The translations under genes were made by a program, and so were the position numbers. Below are positions 1 to 9,323 of a stretch of 64,000 bases of DNA, piece after piece. The first letter of the stretch is position 1. Each line of letters opens with the position of its first letter. This stretch comes from Papaver somniferum (Eukaryota; Streptophyta; Magnoliopsida; Ranunculales; Papaveraceae), in NCBI RefSeq assembly GCF_003573695.1, contig NC_039365.1, positions 82,377,089 to 82,441,088 on the forward strand, written 5' to 3'. The notes under the pieces are model-generated. The model made no database searches. It had not been told where the DNA came from and saw nothing but the letters and a program-made list of their open reading frames with translations.

Positions 1-234
1 GTCTTTGATAAATCCTACTAACATGGGCTAGAACTTAATCCTGCTAAATCAAAAAGTCACCCAAACCACAAGGGTTCATAACATATGAGATCGAATATTA
101 AGGTAGTAAAACCTAAAATAAACATCCCATAAACATACATAAGTTCCACAAAACTTAAACATGCGAGGAAAAGAAATAAGTCTTACACACGTTATTCGAT
201 AATGTACATAATATTACATATTCAGTTTTGGACA

Positions 235-1752
235 TTAGTTAGAGATGTTCAAATCAGTATCTTCTGTTTCTTCTTTAGAGGAGGTGTCTTTGTAACTGTC
301 AGATATAGCATTCAGAGCATAGGTAAGATATGGATGTATTTTTGTTGTAAGATCAATCAGGTCGATGATGCAGTTTTTCTTCGTCTCTAGTTTTCTCCTG
401 ATAGATTGAGGATCTCCTTCTATTCTGATAGGAGGAGGAGAATGAAATACTTGTCCCCTCATTTGATTGAGTATTCCTTCTCCTAGTTTCTTTGGGACTT
501 TCACCCTGGCGTTTGGCCACACAATTCCAAAGGAGCTACATATTCTTGTGATCAAACAGGCAAACCCATGAGTTCTTCTTCTACCTTTTCGGATAGTAAT
601 CATTTGTCTAATCATTAGACCACAAAAGTCAATGTTTTTGACTCCATTGACAAGATAATATACAAGTTCGGCAACATCTCTAGTCCACTTGGTTTTATGC
701 ATGTTACCGGGATACAAGTTTGCAGTAGAAAGTTTTCCAAATACTTTTAGATGAAATTCAACATTGTGAAGGAGTAATGAATTACCTGACCATACTCCTC
801 CAATTTTCGATGAAATAGTATCATTCTTAACTCTAAACCTTTCATCTGAACATGGTAAGAAGGTATTCATGTAAGGATAGTGAATTAGTTCCGAAATTAC
901 TTGTTTGTTGACTTCAAACGATGTTGTATCGATCATAGTACGAAAAGTGCAACCTTCAAAATTCATCTCATGCGTATTAGCAAAGAAAAGTTTGACCAGG
1001 TCCGGTGTTGCCCTGAAGGAACTTTCATGAATGATACCCCATTCACGTTGGTTCACAAAGTTCACATAATGTTTGTACGAAACATCAACAAACAACATTT
1101 CTATGATAGGTTCTTTGATTGAACCGAATTTCCTAGCAGACTTATCATTCACAAAATAATTTTGAGAACTAACATCATAAACTAAGCTAGGAATATTTTC
1201 ATGATTGATGTTCAAAGTGGAATAAAGCATAGAGTTACTATTTGATCCTTCTCCTATAACAAAATTTCTACTTCTTCTAGTTTTATTCTCCATTGAATCA
1301 ACAAGCAAAGTAAAGAACCACTTACAATTGCCATGACTTGTTGAGTATTGAATCTTCTTCCTTGGGATGAAATCGAGCGAATTAAGAACGACCCTTGTTT
1401 TCCTTTGAGTCGAGGAGCGGATTGAACCACGTTTCACCCTTTGAATCAAACATGCAAAAATTAGAAGAAGAGAGATTTCGAACCCTCTTGAACTGTTGGG
1501 GTTGTTTTGGAACCGAAGTAGGTAGAGAAAGAAGAGAGAATATACTTCTTTGTTTTTATCACCAAACCCATATTGTATTTGGATATGGATCCGGATTCGA
1601 AAATTGCTAAACCATGGATACCTAAACATTGTCATGTGTAACCGATCAAGGTTTTTTTGACAAATATCAAAATGTTCAACCCGTGAGAAAATTAGGTTTG
1701 AATTGACATTTTCGATCAATTTTGATTCATTTATTTGGATAACACAAAACAA
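235..1752 (-). CDS. Retroelement ORF with putative plant transposon protein domain (PF20167-like), 505 codons
   Basis: The longest uninterrupted retroelement frame in the window. Residues about 215-430 resemble the plant transposon protein domain PF20167: a segment around 'LVKLFFANTHEMNFEGCTF' (strand-helix with FxAN and G-C-T-F), then a tryptophan-containing stretch, then 'LVYYLVNGVKNIDFCGLMI' and a 'HGFACLITRICSSFGI' helix, in the order usual for the family. The domain's biochemical role is not known; it is found in plant retroelements, usually outside pol. Residues 1-110 are low in domain signal and may be non-coding sequence read through, so the true start is uncertain; a Met near residue 154 (MENKTRRSRN) is an alternative. 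The C-terminus is acidic (SSKEETEDTD). It lies downstream of a gag-like frame in the same element. Staying open for 505 codons suggests a young copy or recent constraint. Confidence 0.6.
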   Translation of the reverse strand: MFCVIQINESKLIENVNSNLIFSRVEHFDICQKNLDRLHMTMFRYPWFSNFRIRIHIQIQYGFGDKNKEVYSLFFLYLLRFQNNPNSSRGFEISLLLIFACLIQRVKRGSIRSSTQRKTRVVLNSLDFIPRKKIQYSTSHGNCKWFFTLLVDSMENKTRRSRNFVIGEGSNSNSMLYSTLNINHENIPSLVYDVSSQNYFVNDKSARKFGSIKEPIIEMLFVDVSYKHYVNFVNQREWGIIHESSFRATPDLVKLFFANTHEMNFEGCTFRTMIDTTSFEVNKQVISELIHYPYMNTFLPCSDERFRVKNDTISSKIGGVWSGNSLLLHNVEFHLKVFGKLSTANLYPGNMHKTKWTRDVAELVYYLVNGVKNIDFCGLMIRQMITIRKGRRRTHGFACLITRICSSFGIVWPNARVKVPKKLGEGILNQMRGQVFHSPPPIRIEGDPQSIRRKLETKKNCIIDLIDLTTKIHPYLTYALNAISDSYKDTSSKEETEDTDLNISN

Positions 1753-2281
1753 AATTTTTTAGATTCATTATTGGTGTCTATCACAACGCCATCTTCAAGA
1801 AATGACTCTTTAGAAGAATGATCAGAATCATCATTATGATAGATTTCAGATTCTTCGGAGGTGTAGTTCATTAAATACTCATGAATGACTTGGTTTCCTT
1901 TAGAATTATCAGTTCTTTTGGAGATTTCTAATTCCATGAGAAATTCATCAACCTCATTTTGAACCCTACTACTTTCCTCGAGGATCTTGAGAGTCTTAGC
2001 CAAAGACTCAACTTCCTTTTCTTCATATATCTTAATCTCATTTTTTAAATCACAGAGTTTTTTTACATTTCTGCAAATTTTGGCAGTTTTCGGTTGATTT
2101 TGCATGAATCATCCTCTGTGAGACTGGGGTATAATCGACATTCATCAAATGTCCAAATTTCTTTGGATCTAAGAGATTCCACAATTTGGTTGTCATACAA
2201 CTTGGAGTAATCAATTCTTGCTAACACGTTAACTGAATCATCCATTAGATTCTTTCTTATAGGTTGGATCACACCAAACAC
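1731..2281 (-). pseudogene. Frameshifted gag-like leader ORF with coiled coil
   Basis: Two overlapping minus-strand frames directly after the primer site (2281-2063, then 2105-1731) look like one decayed protein. The first begins just inside the LTR and is about 70 residues. The second is rich in Lys and Glu with heptad-like spacing (KNEIKIYEEKEVESLAKTL), which predicts a coiled coil, and ends in an acidic, Ser-rich tail. Position, coiled coil and lack of enzyme motifs suit an N-terminal gag region, but no CCHC knuckle is seen. The frame change near 2100 and the stop at 1731 make a functional product unlikely. The tail runs into the start of the PF20167 ORF in another frame, so a third frameshift may separate two parts of one polyprotein. 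Confidence 0.45.
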
Positions 2282-2310
2282 AGATTGTTAGATCTTTTCG
2301 TGTTTTCCTG

Positions 2311-2322
2311 TTCTGATACCAA
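2311..2322 (-). other. Primer binding site, initiator tRNA-Met type
   Basis: On the minus strand TTGGTATCAGAA follows the LTR end (TTTTCA, then AT). TGGTATCAGAGC is the usual plant iMet primer site; this copy reads A for G at position 11 of that motif and lacks the final C match check. It fixes the LTR edge at 2324 and the orientation of the element. Confidence 0.8.
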
Positions 2323-3082
2323 TTGAAAAGGAGAGAGTACCCAAATATACCTCAAGCTAAAATTTTTCCTACCTATAAGTCATTTCTCCGAAAGTGTTTG
2401 TCTATGGACTGAGTCGAGACAATACAACTAATCGGTTCACACTTCGTGTGATCGTCTATGGACACGAGATCGAAACAATACAACAACAAAGTATGTTACT
2501 TGATAAAAAGGTTCGGACTTAACCAAACAAAATAGGATTCACTTATCAAGTAAATAGGAATTAACGTTTGTATAATTTACTTTAGTTATAATAAAACAAT
2601 TATAATGCGGAAATATAAAGTAAATGACACTACAAGATTTTGTTAACGAGGAAACCGCAAATGCAGAAAAACCCCAGGACTTTGTCTAGAATTGAATACT
2701 CTCAGGATTAAGCCGCTACACAAAATTACACCTAACTTCGTATAGTTCATACCAATCAACTAAACCTATAGTTCACCTAGTTCCGTCCGTATTCCCACGC
2801 CTCCAACTTATAAATAAGTCACGTACTTGGAACAATTCCTTTGGTTCGTATTCCAAACAGTAAAGGAACAACAAATATGTTTGGTATAAACTCTCTTCAA
2901 CCAAGTGATATGAGTCGGACAGAGGCTCTTCCGTTTATCTTAACATAAACTCCTTAGTCAGGCCCTTAGATCTATCTTATGTTCAATTACCTAAGTAATC
3001 GTTTAAGATTAAGCCAACAACACTATTCATCCAAAGAATTGTGTTGATGCCGATCTACTCAATTGATCAATCCAATATATCA

Positions 3083-3087
3083 CAAGG
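3083..3087. other. Target site duplication of G1, left copy
   Basis: CAAGG directly precedes the LTR start TGTTAATGG; the identical 5 bp follow the right LTR at 11738-11742. This shows insertion into the older LTR. Confidence 0.9.
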
Positions 3088-5648
3088 TGTTAATGGTGGA
3101 TTTTAGTTCAAGGCTAAAATTATAAAACCAATTTTAATGCATTGACATCCTGCAAAGGGTAAAGCCGTTTGATAAGTGATGAGTACCTCTTCGCTTTATT
3201 CGAAGCGATTCAATAAATACATGAAATTCACCCAGAATGGTGCATGTAGCAACAATCCCAAATATTTTGTGAATTTTTTTAGCATTATTAATTAATGCAT
3301 GATTAGCCTAGTATTTCATATGTTGTTCCTTGCTGAACTTTCATTACTAGCATGACATGACGACTGAGTGCTCACTCTCAGCAGAGTTGCATGAATCTCC
3401 GTGCCAATATTGAGACATGCATGAAATACCCACACAGGCTACACCACTCTCTGACAGAGAGAGTCTCGCATCGACGCGCTTTGGTTAGCCCGATCGAGCA
3501 TGCTTAATTTCCTTAAGGGAAATCTAGGTTGTCCATATCAGTCTTAGAAACGATCACGGCCATGCAGGTTGACCGCGTGATTTAAACATCCTAGACGAAC
3601 CCTAGCAGGAGCATGCTATCACCGTGATGACTACTGGCGAGCCAATTTATGCCCTAGCTGGTCGAACATTACACTCTACTTCCCAACAAGCTAAAACGCC
3701 AACCCCAAAGTAGGGTATCCGTGCTGCTTTGGAAGAAGCTAGAATGAGCAAGACTGCTTAAGACAGTCTCAAAATGATCGTAACCATCCAACTTCACTAG
3801 CCTGATTGGACGGCTTAGATTGCACCATGAAAGATGGAGGAGGCACTAGCACACACATTAGCGGGCCCACTCTATCCCTACCTGATCGGTTTGCTCACGG
3901 CGTGGTCATGCAGCCACGATCGCATGCCCGAAACACGGCTGGTGTGATGCTTTGCAAGCGTCACGAAAATTCCACTAATGTCTTAAATTGATCACAACCA
4001 TCCAACTTCACCAGCATATTTGGAATGCTTAGATCGTACCTAAGACCATTAGAGAAGTGCACGCATGTTCACTGTCACCCCAATGTGGGCCCCACAAAAT
4101 TGGTCCCTCCAAAAGAAGAGCATAACTTTCCAAACCGTTTGGTGGAAGTCGTGTGTGCGTGGCTGTTTTAAAACCCTAATTAGGGTTTGCGGCGCTGCAT
4201 AACTGTCGCAGTTCGATCACGACCATTCATCTTCGCAAGCTTAGTTGGAGGGTGTAGATATAGACTTAAAAGGTCCCAAGCATGTGAACATGATCATCGT
4301 GGGCCCATCTTTGCGAGGAGATGGTCGGCCTAGGTAGATTAGGATTCGACGACCTCGAAACGCGCGCCCACAAGTGGCATACTGAGCGGCTTCCGAATCC
4401 TCCGCGACAACGGATTTCTGCCGCAAATCGATCTCGACCACTCACCTTTGTCGGTCAAATAGAGTGGCGTAGATCGCACCTTCATGAGACAAAGAGGTAT
4501 GGGCATATACACCGGCAGGCCGTCTACACGCATGCCTGGTCGGCCCCACCAAAACTTGTGCCCAAGCTCGGGTTCAGTCAAGCATAGGTGTAATGCTCGC
4601 GCACCTCCTAAAACCTTAAAAATCCATCAACTGTCGCAGATGAGGGTCTTAAACCATCTCGTCCGTCCAACTTCTCTATCTTGGTCGGACAGCCTAGGTT
4701 GAAAGCTAGACGACCTGTGAGGCATCCCGATGATCACCATCCGCCACTCTTCCACATGGAGTGATCAGCCAGGAGATGGCTCGCCCATGTAACCTCCAAA
4801 CGATCACTCGAAGATGGTTGGATGTGATGCTATTTTCAGACGCTTGGTTCGCGACTTATCCGGTCAGGCTTTAAAACATCGATGCTTCATACATGATGAT
4901 TGTCTGCGATGCATTACATGCATTGAGCATACATGATATTTCATAAATATCAAATCCTTAGTTATTTTAGCATCACATGGTACTTCCTATAGTGGGTCCC
5001 ACGATCCACTCATTCGAGACATCAAACATGTCACAAACTGGGGGATACTTACTGGGATATTGATCTGGAGGTTTACAGCGTGCAACGCGCCATTACAAGA
5101 ACGTGTCAAGAAAAGGTGGACGGTTAGCAATGATGAAGGAAGTGGGCAAATGTGTGATCGTGTGACAATCACCACTCCTACACGACCCCACTACTCCATC
5201 ACTTCACGTCCTCCACTTCCTAAGAGATGAGAGGTTGCGCTCAATGACTTGTATAAATAGGTCCATCACCTATTTCCAAATAACACAGGCAAGCACAAAA
5301 AATCAAGTGTTGTCATCCGTATCCAGAAAACACCAGAACCGATAGCTTACATTATTGCAAGCCAGTTCTTCTTTCTGATACAAGTCATAAACAACCAACA
5401 CCTCCACAATCTCAACACCTTCTTCGCTTCCCTCCCTAAGATCAACCCCATCTCCTTCACTTTGTGACTTTGTGGCCGAAGTAAGTCTGGAACGGCCATT
5501 TCTTAGTTTAGGCCAAAATTGTATAGATTGATCTCTCGAATCAAAAAGCACTCCCGTGCAGCGCATTTGTTTAGGGTTTAGATTCGTTTCTCATCCACAC
5601 ACACCCAAATTTACCAAAAACAGCAGAAACATTTTTCACCCATAAAAA
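3088..5648 (+). repeat. 5' LTR of G1
   Basis: 2561 bp from TGTTAATGG to the primer site. It keeps a TATAAATA at 5252-5259 that reads TACAAATA in the partner LTR, so this copy has the better promoter. It contains five diverged units, 214-225 bp apart (from 3776, 3990, 4215, 4440 and about 4655), each starting GATC-x-C/T-G/A-ACCATCCA with a partly self-complementary GTCCAA...TTGGA segment. The end reads AAAAA where the right LTR reads AAACA, so the terminal CA is mutated. Short ORFs here (for example 3806-3991 and 4321-4587) recur in the other LTR and are not genes. Confidence 0.9.
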
Positions 5649-5650
5649 AT

Positions 5651-5668
5651 TGGCGACCACAGTGGGAG
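5651..5668 (+). other. Primer binding site of G1
   Basis: TGGCGACCACAGTGGGAG follows the LTR end after a 2-base AT spacer. The same sequence, reversed, sits at 21746-21763 in G2. It begins TGG as expected for pairing to a tRNA CCA end; I did not assign the tRNA. Confidence 0.8.
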
Positions 5669-5705
5669 ATTAATCTCTCGGTTGCAATCTCAAGATTTTC
5701 AAAAG

Positions 5706-6089
5706 ATGGTTGGCCTCAGGGATGATTCTGCCGCGACGGATCTCAGCCAGAATCCATTAAATGGTAATGTTTCTCACCCTCCTTTGAACAACTCTGCTTA
5801 TAACGAATTTTCATATTTCAATACCCCCATTATCTCTGTCGCTTCAATCGATGGAGAAATCCCAACTCTGGCTGAACTGGCACGGAGGCAAGAAATTCTG
5901 GCAAGAAGTGTAGACCGAATGAAAGGCGCGATTGACAACTTGTTCGCCTGCTTGGTACACGTGACGATAATTTTAGGAGCAGAAATGGTGGAACGCCCAG
6001 CGGAGTATCCTCCTCAGGTTAATAGTTTCACTATGAACCAAAGACCAGTATACCAGGAAGTAGCTTCTCTAGTGGAAAGTTGTGAATAA
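5706..6089 (+). pseudogene. gag N-terminus of G1, truncated
   Basis: The ATG at 5706 is preferred because the matching ATG in G2 (21686, minus strand) has the same context (AAGATGGTNG) and the same distance from the primer site. The product has a Ser/Asn-rich start and then a helix 'TLAELARRQEILARSVDRM' that parallels 'IVHLMERQEVLAKAQTDM' in G2. In an intact gag the capsid domain (Retrotrans_gag) and a C-x-Y-H type motif would follow; here the frame instead meets the protease region within about 30 residues, so roughly 1.2 kb of gag has been lost compared with G2. The stop at 6087-6089 overlaps the next frame by 8 bases. Confidence 0.75.
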
Positions 6090-6450
6090 TGTTACGTTTA
6101 TAGAAGACGACATGATGGCGGAGGAAGGTCACAACCGGGCCCTACATGTTACTGTACGCATCAAGGATTCAGAGTTCAAGAGGGACCTCATCAATACGGG
6201 AGCGTCTTCGAATGTGATTACTCTTAAGACTCTCAGGACGGCCAAGGTTCGCCCAGGAAAGATCGTACGGCATCCTACTACGATGACAGACTTTGAAAGA
6301 AACCAAACCAACACGTATAGGTATGTCAATCTGAAATTATCTGTAGGGCCCGTCCAGTCAAAGGTGAAATTCGAAGTCATTGAAAAGGAGCCGGACTACC
6401 ATATGATACTGGGGAGACCGTGGCTTCATGACAATAGGATTATCCCTTAG
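6082..6450 (+). pseudogene. Retroviral-type aspartic protease domain of G1, catalytic Asp replaced
   Basis: The 122-codon frame has the retropepsin fold signature of gypsy polyproteins: 'LINTGASSNVITLKTL' in place of the active-site loop L-[IV]-D-[ST]-G-[AS]-S, then a strand-rich middle, then the C-terminal 'DYHMILGRPWLHDN' (ILGRPWL flap/anchor). The active-site Asp is Asn in this copy, which should abolish cleavage. In the family this domain frees gag, RT and integrase from the polyprotein. G2 carries Asn at the same place. A stop at 6448-6450 ends the frame just after the domain; a following frame (6475-6795) is the low-complexity linker before RT and starts outside any clear domain. Confidence 0.85.
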
Positions 6451-6870
6451 ACATATCATCAGCGCCTAAAGACTATGTTGAATAAAGAAGTCGTTCGTAT
6501 TCCTGCATCGCTGTCTCCTTACATACCGATATGTGGAGTGGAATTGTTTGAACCAAGGGAATCTCCGCGGGAAGAACCAAACAAAGTTCATTGCATCCCA
6601 CTCCCCACGTGGGCGTCAATACAGGAGGAGAACCGACTTGCATCATTGAGGGATAAGCCCCACGATGCATCTTTGCAGACAAGGCGTTCTTCTTCATCCG
6701 GTGAAGCTGCTGCCCACGTTCAAACTAAGAGGGAGCGAACTTTTGTGGCGAGCCGTGATCATAAAGGGAAAACTGTGTACCGACGCCGCTGTTAGAAATT
6801 AGCAAGGGAGACTATTACCCAGTCTATCCGCCTAATGGGATGCTACAACAATGACGAACCACAAGAATAA

Positions 6871-7593
6871 GTGCTAGATGCTCCACGACAGCTGCAAGAT
6901 GGCACCAACTCCACAACTGATGAGATCGAAATTATTAAGGAATCTCCTAGGCCTATCTCCATCAACTCAACCTTGTGTACGGATGAACGCACGAAGCTCG
7001 TGGAACTTCTCAAAGAGTACCAGGACATATTCACTTGGAGGTATGAAGAAATGCCCGGTTTAGATGAAAAATTGGTCACCCATCATCTACATGTCATACC
7101 TGGATCCAAGCCAGTTAAACAGTCTCTGAGGTAGTTCAGACACGAGAAAAATGGACAGATCAGGTGCTGCGTGGATTTCAGAGACTTGAACAGATGCTGC
7201 CCTAAAGACGATTTTCCTCTACCTAACATCGACATGTTAGTAGATGCAACCAGCGGACACGACATGTTCTCCTTCATGGATGAATATAGCGGCTACAACC
7301 AAATAAGGATGTATGAACATGGCGCAAGCAAATTTCTGGGATTCCAGGTGACTGCTGAGGGGATCAAGGTGGACCCAAGACCCAAGCTATCCTCACGATG
7401 TCGCCTCTATGAAGGATCTACAAATATACATGGTCAAGGTGAACTACATTTGACGTTTTATACCTGGTTTAGCCCAGCTCGTTGCTTCATTCACCCCCTT
7501 GCTGAAGAAAGGAGCAATTTTCGTCTGGACCGCACTAAAACAGGAAGCGTTTCGGAATATTCAACGAATATTGTCGTCTCCAAATCATCATAA
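6871..7593 (+). pseudogene. Reverse transcriptase remnant of G1, lacking the YVDD box
   Basis: The region reads first 'LLKEYQDIFTWRYEEMPGL' and 'HHLHVIPGSKPVKQSLR' (the RT lead-in), has a stop at 7132-7134, and continues in another frame with 'VDFRDLNRCCPKDDFPLP', 'MLVDATSGHDMFSFMDEYSGYNQI' split over motifs A and B, the hallmark of gypsy RT. It then jumps from 'IRMYEHGASKF' to 'LGFQVTAEGIKVDPRP', so the stretch with motif C (Y-x-D-D) is deleted. After about 7390 the frame shifts: the thumb sequence is in two frames. Without motif C polymerase activity is impossible. Confidence 0.85.
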
Positions 7594-8115
7594 AGAGTTC
7601 TCCTATTATGTCAGCCCGGGCGAGAGCGGGCCCGGGACATCTTCAGATCTACTGGAGCTGACACCTCAAGGTGTAATTGTGCATCAATATGGCGGTACCT
7701 GTCAATCGTGCTTTTTTGAAAAAACCAGCGCTTTTAGACATCCTCTGAACTCCGTGAAGTTGCTAAACGCTCAGTTACGACGTCACCTGCCCTGCTAGAA
7801 ACAGCAAGCCTGCCAGTAATGAAGAGCCTCACGATGTTCGTGGAAGCATACATCTCACCAACATGCAATACAACCTTCAGCCTTCCGTAAGCAGTTTCGC
7901 TGAAGCAGTAAGAGGAAAACCACCGAGATACAACATCCTGCGCGTCAACTCCAACTCCAGTACCGCATGCGCGACTGCCATAATGATGAAACAACGTCCA
8001 AGATATTCCATATCTGTATCGACGGCAGAGACATCAATGAGAGACGCTTTCAGAATCTCGTCTCCCGTAGAAGAAGTAGTTGCGTTACCAAAGGATATTG
8101 CACCCGATACTTAAG
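7499..8115 (+). pseudogene. RNase H and RNase H-integrase linker remnant of G1
   Basis: The frame at 7499 gives 'LLKKGAIFVWTALKQEAF', the usual link between RT thumb and RNase H in gypsy elements. RNase H itself is scrambled, and no complete D-E-D-D set can be traced. From about 7940 to 8115 a second frame gives 'CATAIMMKQRPRYSISV' and 'VVALPKDIAPDT', which resemble the linker before integrase in this kind of element. Between 8116 and 8450 only a short stretch (near 8265-8320, HLKDAEFRQ) may be the integrase zinc-binding part; the D-D-E core is absent. The order follows pol, with deletions and frameshifts. Confidence 0.6.
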
Positions 8116-8427
8116 AGGTACATACAGATTCTCTATGAAAAGAGCTTCATCATATTTGCAGAACCTATTAGTTAAATCATTCGCATGAAGTAACTTCCCT
8201 ACTCCTCAAAGACACGATCCAAAGATGATAATGGCAAAGGAGTGTGACTGGGGACTGCTTAGCAGTGCCCATCTCAAAGATGCTGAATTTAGACAGATGC
8301 AAGTACACTATCATTGTGATTCCAAGATGTCAAAAAATTAGGATATACTCAAGAGAGCAGACGTATTGTCAAAGACCAGCGATATTCCTGGATGTCTATG
8401 AAACGCAACGCAGGCGTAAAGACGGCC

Positions 8428-9020
8428 TCATGAACCCAGCGTTAAAACGTCTATCAAGTCGAAGGATCGGTGGATACTTGTGGGCAGGGGACTGTCTCCA
8501 TCTTTTCCATTCCATGAGGCAGCATCGGGGAAGCCTCTCTTGAAGAAGCTTGCTTCAACGTTCTCTCTAGGAGAAGCCGCTTCAACGCTCTCTCCTGAAG
8601 AAGCTTGGTTCAACACTCTTTCCAGAAGAAGCATCTTCAATGCTCGCTCTAGGAGAAGCCGCTCTAACGCCCTCTCTTGAAGAAGCTTGCTTCAATACTC
8701 TCTCCAGAAGAAGCTTGCTTCAATGTTCGCTCCAGTAGAAGACGCTTCAACGCTCGCTCTAGGAGAAGCCGCTTCAATGCTCTCTCCTTAAGAAGCTTGC
8801 TTCAACGTTTGCTCTAGTAGAAGCCGCTTCAACGCTCGCTCTAGGAGAAGTCGCTTCGACGCTCTCTCCTGAAGAAGCTTGCTTTAACATTCGCTCCAGT
8901 AGAATTCGTTTCAACGCTCGCTCCAGAGGAAGCATCTTCAATACTCTCGTCAGAGGAAGTTGCTTCAACGCTCTCTCCAGGATCCGCTTCGACGTTCGCT
9001 TCAGAACGCCTTCCGGAAGC
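8428..9020 (-). other. Antisense repeat-coding frame and 26-30 bp tandem array in G1
   Basis: About 17 units of 26-30 bp with the core GAAGC-x2-CTTCAACGCTC run from 8533 to 9020. Read antisense to the element, many units encode a 9-residue repeat such as 'ASSGESVEA', 'TSPRASVEA' and 'ASTRANVEA'; indels break it into frames at 8968-8774 and 8640-8428. The sense strand gives a Ser/Leu-rich repeat with no domain. G2 has a similar antisense frame at the same place between pol and the 3' LTR (17764-18012) with 8-residue units such as 'ASGEDIEV'. Antisense extra ORFs at this place are known from some Tat-type plant elements. Function unknown; it may be only a minisatellite. Confidence 0.55.
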
Positions 9021-9309
9021 TATATCAACGTTCTCTTTGGGAGATGCTTCAACGTATTTTTGGAAATTTCTTCAACATCTTTTTAAGGATATTCTTCATG
9101 GTAGGGCTCGTCCACATCAGAGTCGAGGATTATGACATAAACCGACATCATGCTAGGGGAACGCTTACTTGGACGCCTCTTGAACGTGACATGTTCCAAG
9201 GACAGGACGACCCATTTCTCCTGGTAACATCTAACTTTGTCTCATAAGTTTTATCTTTAGTTTTTACCATATCATGCCTACCCCACAATAATGCAACCAT
9301 TATGTGCTA

Positions 9310-9323
9310 GGCAGGGGACTTAA
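9310..9323 (+). other. Polypurine tract of G1
   Basis: GGCAGGGGACTTAA directly before the 3' LTR start TGTTGATGG. The reverse of nearly the same sequence precedes the G2 3' LTR (16985-17000). Confidence 0.8.

Larger units (their letters stand above)
1..2323 (-). mobile_element. Interior of an iMet-primed LTR retroelement (family T), partial
   Basis: Read on the minus strand, this is the interior of an LTR element whose 5' LTR lies to its right (2324-13814) and whose 3' part is beyond the window start. A primer site follows the LTR at once, then a short gag-like frame with a coiled coil and frameshifts, then a long ORF with the plant transposon domain PF20167. No protease, reverse transcriptase or integrase motif is visible in the part inside the window. 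The LTR starts like those at 47854 and 51935, so this is one family with several copies here. Bases 1-234 show no ORF. Confidence 0.75.

Noticed and set aside
235..1752. Plastid ycf-type gene transferred to the nucleus
   Set aside because: First impression only; the motifs fit the plant transposon domain and the ORF lies behind an LTR and primer site.
8533..9020. CRISPR-like array
   Set aside because: Units are directly tandem without unique spacers, and the setting is a plant retroelement.
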